5,202 nt of DNA from Rhodospira sp. (lineage in GTDB: Bacteria; Pseudomonadota; Alphaproteobacteria; Rhodospirillales; Rhodospirillaceae). The stretch spans positions 1 to 5,202 of the forward strand of contig JANQGN010000107.1 of assembly GCA_028277295.1 (NCBI GenBank), read 5' to 3'. A program made the position numbers and the translations under genes. Numbering within the stretch: the stretch's first letter is position 1; each line of letters opens with the position of its first letter. Positions 1 through 5,202 of this stretch are shown here, one piece after another. The notes beneath the pieces were generated by a model. It searched no databases, was not told the DNA's origin, and saw nothing but the letters and a program-made list of their open reading frames with translations.

Positions 1-96
1 CCGCCTCTCCTGGAAACGGTGCGCCGCGCCCCCGACGGGAGAGGTTGGACGTCAAAGATCAAAGGCCGCCCCGCCATCATGAGAACCGCTGCCCGG
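1..96. other. Flank downstream of the deacetylase gene; no complete gene
   Basis: This stretch follows the stop codon of the minus-strand deacetylase gene. I see no complete gene in it. A short minus-strand frame opens with two ATG codons at 80 and 77 and stays open to the edge, but it has no clear ribosome binding site and does not resemble a family I know. Inverted heptamers (CCTCTCC at 4-10 and GGAGAGG at 38-44) are separated by 27 bases and lack a T-run, so I do not call them a terminator. Confidence 0.5.
4..11 (-). promoter_or_regulatory. Possible Shine-Dalgarno site of a minus-strand gene starting just outside the window
   Basis: Read on the minus strand, this is AGGAGAGG followed by only three more bases before the window ends. 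It is a strong match to the anti-Shine-Dalgarno sequence. At normal spacing, the start codon it serves would lie just beyond position 1. That would put a further minus-strand gene about 100 bases downstream of the deacetylase stop, likely in the same transcription unit. The start codon itself cannot be seen. Confidence 0.35.
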
Positions 97-1680
97 TCAC
101 GCCAGGCGCGCGAACCGGGGCACCGCGCTGGCCGGCACCAGGGCCAGGCCGCGCGCCTGGGCGGCGCGCAGCCAGTCGGTCAGGCCGGCGATGGTGGCGT
201 CCCGGGGATGGCCGATGGCGATGGCATGGCCGTGCCGTTGTGCCACGCGCTCCAACTGGGTCAACTGGCGGTCCACCGTGGCGCGGCCGGGATCGTGGTC
301 CAGGAAGATGGAGCGCTCGATGAAGGGCACCCCCTCCCGGGCCGCCAGCCCCGGGGCCACCGAGCCGCCCGTGGTGCGGCTGTCCAGGAACAACAGTTCG
401 TGGCGGCGGGCCCCCGCCATGACCACGCCCATGCCGGCCCGGTTGGCGGTGAACCGCGAGCCCATGTGATTGTTCAACCCCACATAGCCGGCAAAGCCGC
501 CGAGGGCGCGTTCCAGGCGGCGGCGGATCTCGTCGGCCGGCTGCCCGACCATCAAGGCCCCCGGTCCCGGGTTGATGCGGGCATTGCTGGGCTGCATGGG
601 CATGTGCAGCATCAACTCGTGGCCAGCACGGTGCCCGGCGGCGGTTTGCGCCGGCAAGTCCCTGGCATAGGACATGAACGACAGGGTCAGGGGCCCCGGC
701 AACGCCACCACCTGGGCGGTGCGCCGGCGGTCCAGGCCCAGGTCGTCGATGACCACGCTCACCATGGGCCGGCGCCCCGGGTCGGGCACGCCGACGGCGT
801 TGACCAGCCACAGCGGCGCGCGCGGCGTGGCGGGAACCGCCCTGGAGCGCGCCGGCGCCGGCGCCGGACGGGCGGCCGCCGAGGCGACCGTGACAGACGC
901 GGGTGCCCGCGTCATGTGCCCCTCCGCCGGCTTGTGCCCGGGCAGCGGCGGCGCGCCGGCCGGCGCCGGGGTGGGCGGCGCCGGGCCCAGCGACGACAGC
1001 CATGAGGGCACCCGGGGCAAGACGGTCGTCGAGTCGACCGCCGGACGACCGGCCAAGACAGCCCGGTCTGGCAGCATGACCCGCGCCGGCCGCAGGGGCG
1101 CGGCCAGCACCTCGGGCGCGGCGCCCTCGGCCATCGGCAGATCCACCGTCACGCTGGCCGGATCCGGCATGTCCGCCATGGTCACGGTCCCGGGCGGCGG
1201 CGCCGACGCGGTCGCGTTGCCCATGGACCGGGCCGACCCGGCCGCATCCCTTGTAATGGCCTGCTTCTCCAGGCGCCGCGCGTGCAGTCCGACCGCCGCG
1301 CCGATGACGAACAGCGCGGTTCCGCCAAGAATGGCGCGACGGCTGATCAGCGGCGCGCCATCGGACCCGCGACTCCCCCCGTGCGCCCGGCGCACGCCGG
1401 TGTTGCCGGACACCGCCCAGGCGGGCCGGCCGCGCGCCGTGCCGGCGGTCTTGCCAGGCGCCTTGCCGGCGGTCTTGCCCGTGGACGTGCCGGAGACCTT
1501 TGCGGACGCCGCCTTGCTGGTCCCGGCGGCGGCCCTCTTCTTCAGACCGCCGGACGCTCCGGTCTTCTTGGCTCGACCCGCGGTTCCGGCGGCGGCGCGC
1601 CGGGCCCCGCGCGCACCGGCCTTGCCGGAGCCACTCGCGGGCGGCCGCCCCCGTTCGCCGGTCCTGCCTCCCGAGGCCAT
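97..1680 (-). CDS. Membrane-anchored divergent polysaccharide deacetylase (YibQ/DUF610 family)
   Basis: The predicted protein has 527 residues. Residues 1-115 form a basic Ala/Gly/Lys/Arg-rich tail. Residues 116-132 form one membrane segment (AILGGTALFVIGAAVGL), preceded by Arg-Arg. Residues 133-304 are a Pro/Ala-rich linker. Residues 305-523 are the catalytic-fold domain. Family hallmarks in that domain are VSVVIDDLGLD (Asp-Asp at 312-313), HELMLHMPMQP (354-364), GLNNHMGSRFT (His 405), FLDSRTT (Asp 433), FLDHD (461-463) and AIAIGHP (His 491). These place it in the divergent NodB-like deacetylase family. E. coli yibQ of this family sits beside envC, so a role in cell-wall glycan processing in the periplasm is inferred; the substrate is unknown. 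The ATG at 1680 was chosen because AAGGAG lies 9 bases upstream. An ATG at 1686 sits only 3 bases from that site, and a TTG at 1767 would add 29 residues without a clear site. The topology should be tail inside, deacetylase domain outside. Assignment is firm for the domain and moderate for the start. Confidence 0.88.
   Translation of the reverse strand: MASGGRTGERGRPPASGSGKAGARGARRAAAGTAGRAKKTGASGGLKKRAAAGTSKAASAKVSGTSTGKTAGKAPGKTAGTARGRPAWAVSGNTGVRRAHGGSRGSDGAPLISRRAILGGTALFVIGAAVGLHARRLEKQAITRDAAGSARSMGNATASAPPPGTVTMADMPDPASVTVDLPMAEGAAPEVLAAPLRPARVMLPDRAVLAGRPAVDSTTVLPRVPSWLSSLGPAPPTPAPAGAPPLPGHKPAEGHMTRAPASVTVASAAARPAPAPARSRAVPATPRAPLWLVNAVGVPDPGRRPMVSVVIDDLGLDRRRTAQVVALPGPLTLSFMSYARDLPAQTAAGHRAGHELMLHMPMQPSNARINPGPGALMVGQPADEIRRRLERALGGFAGYVGLNNHMGSRFTANRAGMGVVMAGARRHELLFLDSRTTGGSVAPGLAAREGVPFIERSIFLDHDPGRATVDRQLTQLERVAQRHGHAIAIGHPRDATIAGLTDWLRAAQARGLALVPASAVPRFARLA
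1441..1479 (-). repeat. Two exact 15-bp direct repeats, 24-bp period, inside the deacetylase tail
   Basis: The plus-strand string GCCGGCGGTCTTGCC occurs exactly at 1441-1455 and again at 1465-1479. On the coding strand each copy encodes Gly-Lys-Thr-Ala-Gly, giving the tail its KTAGKAPGKTAGTARG stretch (residues 69-84). It looks like a small in-frame tandem duplication that lengthened the basic low-complexity tail. Confidence 0.8.
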
Positions 1681-1689
1681 GGCCATCGG

Positions 1690-1695
1690 CTCCTT
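1690..1695 (-). promoter_or_regulatory. Ribosome binding site AAGGAG that decides the deacetylase start
   Basis: On the minus strand AAGGAG is followed by nine bases and then the ATG at 1680. The alternative ATG at 1686 lies only three bases from the site, which is too close. The site therefore favours the protein beginning MASGG over the one beginning MAMASGG or over the upstream TTG at 1767. Confidence 0.6.
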
Positions 1696-1858
1696 GCCCG
1701 TTGCGCTCACCGTCCTGGGCCAGGGACCACGCCGACACTCGGGCACGACACAGGTCCCCGCCGGCAATCCCCGATCCGTACGGTGAGACTATCGAAGATC
1801 ACCTCGCGTCGCAATAACGGCGCCCAAATGATTGGTGCATAGGGTTTCGTCCGGGTTC

Positions 1859-1871
1859 CACGCGGCGCGTG
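1859..1871 (-). other. Short hairpin just after the binding-protein stop codon
   Basis: On the minus strand CACGC-GCC-GCGTG forms a five-base-pair stem with a three-base loop, beginning 15 bases after the stop codon of the binding-protein gene. It is not followed by a T-run, so it is not a standard intrinsic terminator. It could protect the 3' end of the message or be chance in GC-rich DNA. Confidence 0.3.
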
Positions 1872-1885
1872 TCATGGGTCGGCGC

Positions 1886-3436
1886 TCAGTTGACCGGCTC
1901 CAGGCCACCCAGGTCCAGAATCTCCTGCAACTCGCGAGTCTCGGCGATGCGGCGCAAGCCCTGGTCGAAGGCCCGCACAACCGGTCCGGGCACGCGATCC
2001 CGGGCAAAACCAACATGCAGGCGCTGCGTCCCGGCGGGCACCACCGACAGCGCCGGAATCGAGCCCTCCACGGACGCCATGGCCCGCGTCACCACGTGAT
2101 AGTTCCCGAACAAGGCCACCCGATCGTCGGGCCGCAGGGTCCCCAGACGCGCAATCAGCCGCGTCAGGTCGGGGCCGAACACCAGGCGCGTTTCCTCCAG
2201 GCCCTCGACCGCCCGGTGGGCATGATGGGCCTGGCCCGACGGACCACGCGCCAACACGACGAAGTCGGTGAATGCGTCGATGGAAGTAATGCGTGTGTCC
2301 AGCGTGAAAAAGGCCAGACGGGTTTCCACCAGGGGCTTGGAGGCGACCATGAACGGGCGCGTGGCCGTGGTCGGCTCGACCGGGAAGACGCCATCGCACC
2401 GCCCCGAGGCCAGCACATCGGCCGGACGCAGCCAGGGCAACAGGCTGATGCGGCACGGCAGATCGGCGGCCTTGCAGGCGGCGACCACGGCCTCGGTAAC
2501 CGGGCCACCCGGCCGCCCCTGGGGCAGCAGGGCCCGGGCCCGGGGCATGCGCAAGCGCGCCAGGGGATCGGGGGAGGTTACGGTCTCGGTCGGCGGCACC
2601 GCCTCAGGCTGGAGCGCCCTGTCCGCCTCCGTCTCCGTCTCCGCGGTCGGACCGGGCGGAAGGGCGGCGATCACAGGGGCCTCGTCCACCAGCGCCGCCT
2701 CGGCGGCCGCCTCCGGTGTCGCCTCCGGTGTCGCCTCTGGGGTCGCCTCTGGTGTCGCCTCTGGGGTCGCTTCTGCAGGCGTATCCGGGGGCGCGCCCAA
2801 CGCCACCTCGGGCGCGTTCACGGCCGACGGATCCCCGGCCTCCACCTCTTGACCGGGCATGGTCCCGGCCGCCGGCGCCTCTCCCGCCTCGCGCTGGGCC
2901 AGGACCCGGCCCAGGTTCTTGGTGAGGGGCGGCAGCGGCGGCGCCACGGCGGCCCCGGTCAGCGGCGTGGCCGGCGGTCCCGCCACCGGGAACGCGCGGG
3001 TGGCCACCACCAACGGCGCCGAGTCCGCGTCGGACTCCCCGGCGTCGACCGCCGCAATCCGTGTTTCCGTGGGCGGCGGCGATGGCGGCAACGGGCGCGC
3101 GGGGGTGTCGGCCTCGGCATCCCCATCCGGCGCGCCCTCGGCGTTATCGTCGGTGTCCCCGGCGTCCTGTGGCGCCGGGGGGGTGAAGCCCAGGGCCAGG
3201 GGATCCGGCCGCGCCGACGGCGGCAGGGGTGGGGGCACGTTCTCCACGAACGGCGGCCATGGCGCCGTGCACAGGATCAGCGGACGCGTGGCGTCGGCGT
3301 CCCCCTCGTCATCCGGAGCCGGGGACTCGGCCGCGACCGCCGTCGCGGCCCAGACACAGATCAGCCCGGCGACGACAAGCCCGACAGGGTTCGCTACCCT
3401 TGCTCCGCCCACCCGATCCGAGGCCGTCTGACGCAT
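1886..3436 (-). CDS. Exported type-2 periplasmic substrate-binding protein with a ~240-residue low-complexity insertion
   Basis: The predicted protein has 516 residues. The signal peptide has Arg 2, 8 and 12, a hydrophobic core at about 18-31, and likely cleavage after Ala 35 or Ala 36 (TAVAA-ES). LILCTAPWPPFVENV (53-67) is the typical first strand of an SBP_bac_3-type domain. Sequence of that fold resumes near 309 with EAVVAA, LPW at 333-335 and the RCDGVFPV strand at 346-353. TTATR with Arg 360 resembles the ligand-binding Thr-x-x-Arg of amino-acid binders. Lobe II and the return strand follow, at about 384-513. Between 68 and 308 lies acidic Pro/Ala-rich sequence with five EATP units. Without the insertion and signal peptide about 240 residues remain, the normal family size. 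The ATG at 3436 was chosen because it gives a clean signal peptide and has GGGGGGA 8 bases upstream. No permease or ATPase gene is in the window, so the ligand and transport partner are unknown. It could be an orphan receptor. The fold call is good; the function is open. Confidence 0.85.
   Translation of the reverse strand: MRQTASDRVGGARVANPVGLVVAGLICVWAATAVAAESPAPDDEGDADATRPLILCTAPWPPFVENVPPPLPPSARPDPLALGFTPPAPQDAGDTDDNAEGAPDGDAEADTPARPLPPSPPPTETRIAAVDAGESDADSAPLVVATRAFPVAGPPATPLTGAAVAPPLPPLTKNLGRVLAQREAGEAPAAGTMPGQEVEAGDPSAVNAPEVALGAPPDTPAEATPEATPEATPEATPEATPEAAAEAALVDEAPVIAALPPGPTAETETEADRALQPEAVPPTETVTSPDPLARLRMPRARALLPQGRPGGPVTEAVVAACKAADLPCRISLLPWLRPADVLASGRCDGVFPVEPTTATRPFMVASKPLVETRLAFFTLDTRITSIDAFTDFVVLARGPSGQAHHAHRAVEGLEETRLVFGPDLTRLIARLGTLRPDDRVALFGNYHVVTRAMASVEGSIPALSVVPAGTQRLHVGFARDRVPGPVVRAFDQGLRRIAETRELQEILDLGGLEPVN
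2714..2773 (-). repeat. Five-copy 12-bp tandem repeat encoding (Glu-Ala-Thr-Pro)5
   Basis: Five consecutive 12-base units (plus-strand form GGTGTCGCCTCC, with variants GGGGTCGCCTCT and GGGGTCGCTTCT) encode EATP five times at residues 222-241 of the binding protein. Flanking codons continue a degenerate version (AEAAAEAA), suggesting older decayed copies. The unit is a multiple of three, so copy-number changes by slippage would keep the frame. Confidence 0.9.
3329..3350. other. Perfect 9-bp-stem inverted repeat near the divergent starts
   Basis: GGCCGCGAC and its exact reverse complement GTCGCGGCC flank a four-base CGCC loop. The element lies inside the binding-protein gene, over the end of its signal peptide (residues 30-36). 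It is also about 100 bases upstream of the dnaE start. No T-run follows on either strand, so it is not a standard terminator. Ala-rich coding with GCC and GCG codons can yield GC palindromes by chance, but a nine-pair perfect stem is long. It might fold in the 5' part of the binding-protein message or in the dnaE leader. Confidence 0.5.
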
Positions 3437-3451
3437 CCGGAGAGTCCCCCC
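3437..3451. promoter_or_regulatory. 15-bp divergent gap holding a Shine-Dalgarno site on each strand
   Basis: The gap reads CCGGAGAGTCCCCCC. On the plus strand GGAGAG (3439-3444) lies seven bases before the dnaE ATG at 3452. On the minus strand GGGGGGA (3451-3445) lies eight bases before the binding-protein ATG at 3436. The gap is too short for any promoter. The promoter of each gene, if it has its own here, must therefore lie within the coding sequence of the other. Confidence 0.7.
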
Positions 3452-5202
3452 ATGGCCCATGCCGACTTTGTCCACCTGCGTGTGCACACCGCCTATTCCA
3501 TGTCCGAGGGGGCCATCAAGGTCAAGGACCTGGTCGGCCTGTGCGCGCGCGAGGACATGCCGGCGGTGGCCATCACCGACACGGGCAACCTGTTCGGCGC
3601 CTTGGAGTTTTCGGTGGCCTGCGCGGATGCCGGTGTGCAGCCGATCATTGGCGCGCAAGTGGCGGTGCGCAACGACGAGGAGCCGCGCCGCCGGGGCATT
3701 GGCCCGCGCGATCTGCGCAAGCCGGACCCGGATCCCCTGGTGCTGCTCGCCCAGACTCCGGAGGGCCTGACCAACCTTCAGCACCTGCTGAGCATGGCCT
3801 TCCTGGAAACACCCTCGGGCGAGAAACCGCAGGTGAGCCTGGAGGCCCTGGAGGCTCGTGCCGGGGGCCTCATCCTGCTGACCGGGAGCGTGCAGGGGCC
3901 GGTGGGCCGGCTGTTGACCGAGGAGCGCGCCGAGGACGCGGCGGCGATGCTGGCGCGCCTGGCGGCGGCCTTCCCGGGGCGAACCTATGTGGAGATCCAG
4001 CGCCACGGCATGGCCGCCGAGGCCCGGCTGGAGCCGGCCTTCATCGACCTGGCCTATGCCCAGGACCTGCCGCTGGTGGCCACCAACGAGGCGTTCTTCC
4101 CCGGCCGCGACATGTTCGAGGCCCATGATGTGCTCATCTGCATGGCCGAGAAGACCTTCGTGGACGAGCCCGACCGCCGCCGCCTGACCCCCGAACACCA
4201 CTTCAAGACCGCCGCCGAGATGCGCGCGGTGTTCGCCGACCTGCCGGAAGCCTGCGACAACACCCTGGTGATCGCCCGGCGCTGCGCCGTGATGGCCGAG
4301 AAGCAAAAGCCCATCCTGCCCCACTCCCGCCGCGCCGCCGACCGCTCGGAGGCCGAGGCGCTGCGCGAGATGGCCGAGGAGGGCCTGACCAAGCGGATGT
4401 GGACGCACGTTTTCCAGGACGGCATGAGCGACGAGGACCGCGACGCCGCCGCCCGTCCCTACCGGGAGCGCCTGGACTACGAACTGGGCGTCATCGACTC
4501 CATGGGCTTCCCCGGCTACTTCCTGATCGTCGCCGACTTCATTCAATGGACCAAGGAGCAACACATTCCCGTGGGGCCGGGACGCGGCTCCGGCGCCGGG
4601 TCGGTGGTGGCCTGGGCGCTGACCATCACCGACCTGGACCCGATCCGTTTCAACCTGCTGTTCGAGCGCTTCCTGAACCCCGAGCGCGTGTCCATGCCGG
4701 ACTTCGATATCGACTTCTGCCAGGACCGGCGCGGCGAGGTGATCCACTACGTCCAGCACGAGTACGGCACCGACAAGGTGGCGCAGATCATCACCTTCGG
4801 AAAGCTGCAGGCCCGGGCGGTGCTGCGGTCCGTGGGCCGGGTGCTGCAAATGCCCCTCGGGTTCGTGGACAAGATCTGCAAGATGGTGCCCAACAACCCG
4901 GCCAAGCCGGTCACGCTGCCCCAGGCCATCGAGGGCGAGCCGCGTCTTCAGGAGTTGCGGCGCGAGACCGACCAGGTGGCCCGCATGCTGGACATCGGCA
5001 TCAAGCTGGAGGGCCTGTACAGCCACGCCTCGACCCACGCCGCCGGGGTGGTGATCGGTGACCGGCCGTTGGCCGAGCTGGTCGCGCTTTACCGCGATCC
5101 CAACGCCGACATGCCGGTCACCCAGTACAACATGAAGTGGGTGGAACAGGCCGGGCTGGTGAAGTTCGACTTCCTCGGTCTCAAGACCCTCACCGTGCTG
5201 GA
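3452..5202 (+). CDS. dnaE: DNA polymerase III subunit alpha, N-terminal 583 codons (cut by window end)
   Basis: This is the replicative polymerase that extends DNA at the fork as part of the Pol III holoenzyme in the cytoplasm. The visible part starts with the PHP domain (FVHLRVHTAYSMSEG at 6-20, AITDTGNLFG at 40-49, IIGAQV at 65-70). The palm follows, with GPGRGSGAGS at 375-384 and the catalytic PDFDIDF at 416-422, where Asp 417 and Asp 419 match E. coli Asp 401 and Asp 403. QIITFGKLQARAV lies at 445-457 and the SHASTHAAGVVI segment at 524-535. GLVKFDFLGL at 568-577 carries Asp 573, matching E. coli Asp 555. All three catalytic aspartates are therefore present. The full protein is normally about 1,150 residues, so roughly half is seen. 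The fingers, beta-binding and OB domains lie beyond the edge. The ATG at 3452 has GGAGAG seven bases upstream. The PHP metal-ligand pattern is degenerate (Arg 10 in the HxH place, Thr 44 where TDHG has His), as expected when proofreading is done by separate DnaQ. Identification is secure. Confidence 0.97.
   Translation, partial: MAHADFVHLRVHTAYSMSEGAIKVKDLVGLCAREDMPAVAITDTGNLFGALEFSVACADAGVQPIIGAQVAVRNDEEPRRRGIGPRDLRKPDPDPLVLLAQTPEGLTNLQHLLSMAFLETPSGEKPQVSLEALEARAGGLILLTGSVQGPVGRLLTEERAEDAAAMLARLAAAFPGRTYVEIQRHGMAAEARLEPAFIDLAYAQDLPLVATNEAFFPGRDMFEAHDVLICMAEKTFVDEPDRRRLTPEHHFKTAAEMRAVFADLPEACDNTLVIARRCAVMAEKQKPILPHSRRAADRSEAEALREMAEEGLTKRMWTHVFQDGMSDEDRDAAARPYRERLDYELGVIDSMGFPGYFLIVADFIQWTKEQHIPVGPGRGSGAGSVVAWALTITDLDPIRFNLLFERFLNPERVSMPDFDIDFCQDRRGEVIHYVQHEYGTDKVAQIITFGKLQARAVLRSVGRVLQMPLGFVDKICKMVPNNPAKPVTLPQAIEGEPRLQELRRETDQVARMLDIGIKLEGLYSHASTHAAGVVIGDRPLAELVALYRDPNADMPVTQYNMKWVEQAGLVKFDFLGLKTLTVL

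Larger units (their letters stand above)
1681..1885. other. Intergenic region between the binding-protein and deacetylase genes
   Basis: This 205-base gap separates two genes on the minus strand and is locally less GC-rich around 1785-1850 than its surroundings. That dip may mark a promoter for the deacetylase gene. The best pair I find on the minus strand is TTGCGA (1814-1809) and GATAGT (1793-1788) with a 15-base spacer, a weak match. No Rho-independent terminator with a T-run is visible after the binding-protein stop, so read-through into the deacetylase gene is possible. I see no small gene here. Confidence 0.5.

Noticed and set aside
77..1738. Minus-strand 553-codon open frame overlapping the deacetylase gene
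   Set aside because: It runs in another frame of the same strand, is low-complexity Gly/Arg/Ala sequence and shows no recognisable domain, whereas the overlapping frame carries clear family motifs.
19..1786. Plus-strand open frames opposite the deacetylase gene
   Set aside because: They are Arg/Gly/Ala-rich with no domain, as expected for frames opposite a GC-rich gene, and lack convincing ribosome binding sites.
1788..1814. Minus-strand TTGCGA / GATAGT pair as a promoter for the deacetylase gene
   Set aside because: The 15-base spacing and weak -10 match fall below what I would annotate as a promoter. It is mentioned only in the intergenic description.
2714..2773. The 12-bp tandem array as a CRISPR or regulatory repeat
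   Set aside because: There are no spacers, the unit is in frame with the binding-protein gene, and it encodes a simple EATP repeat.
3386..3400. Inverted repeat AGGGT-TCGCT-ACCCT as a possible operator upstream of dnaE
   Set aside because: The arms are only five bases and lie within the signal-peptide codons, so chance is a sufficient explanation.
2268..3431. Plus-strand Ser/Gly-rich open frames opposite the binding-protein gene
   Set aside because: Their repetitive composition mirrors the Ala/Pro/Glu-rich insertion on the other strand. The minus-strand frame has the signal peptide and the fold motifs.
3437..5038. Long stop-free minus-strand frame that extends the binding-protein gene across the antisense of dnaE
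   Set aside because: It is the antisense of conserved dnaE codons, and the binding protein has its own signal peptide and Shine-Dalgarno site at 3436. High GC content makes stop codons rare in such frames.

Overview
The window is very GC-rich, stop-poor DNA that looks like an alphaproteobacterium. A Rhodospirillales-type organism is my best guess, from the codon bias and the wording of the DnaE protein, but this is inference and not a database match. It holds three protein-coding genes and no RNA gene, CRISPR array, insertion sequence or phage module that I can support.

Layout: (1) Positions 1-96 are a short flank downstream of the first gene. A Shine-Dalgarno-like AGGAGAGG on the minus strand lies at its very edge, so another minus-strand gene may start just outside the window. 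(2) Positions 97-1680 (minus) encode a membrane-anchored divergent polysaccharide deacetylase of the YibQ/DUF610 family. It has an unusual long basic Ala/Gly/Lys-rich cytoplasmic tail. (3) Positions 1681-1885 are intergenic, with only weak signals. (4) Positions 1886-3436 (minus) encode an exported type-2 periplasmic substrate-binding protein. About 240 residues of acidic Pro/Ala-rich low-complexity sequence, including a five-copy EATP repeat, interrupt its first lobe. (5) Positions 3437-3451 are a 15-bp divergent gap carrying a Shine-Dalgarno sequence for each flanking gene, one on each strand. (6) From 3452 to the right edge (plus) runs the first 583 codons of dnaE, the DNA polymerase III alpha subunit, which is cut by the window end.

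The two minus-strand genes are both cell-envelope proteins with long disordered regions. They could be co-transcribed, although the 205-bp gap between them leaves room for a separate promoter. dnaE is a housekeeping replication gene and has no evident functional link to them. The points most worth a second look are the giant insertion in the binding protein, the extremely tight divergent start region together with a perfect 9-bp-stem hairpin nearby, and the histone-H1-like tail on the deacetylase. I see no convincing new multi-gene system here.
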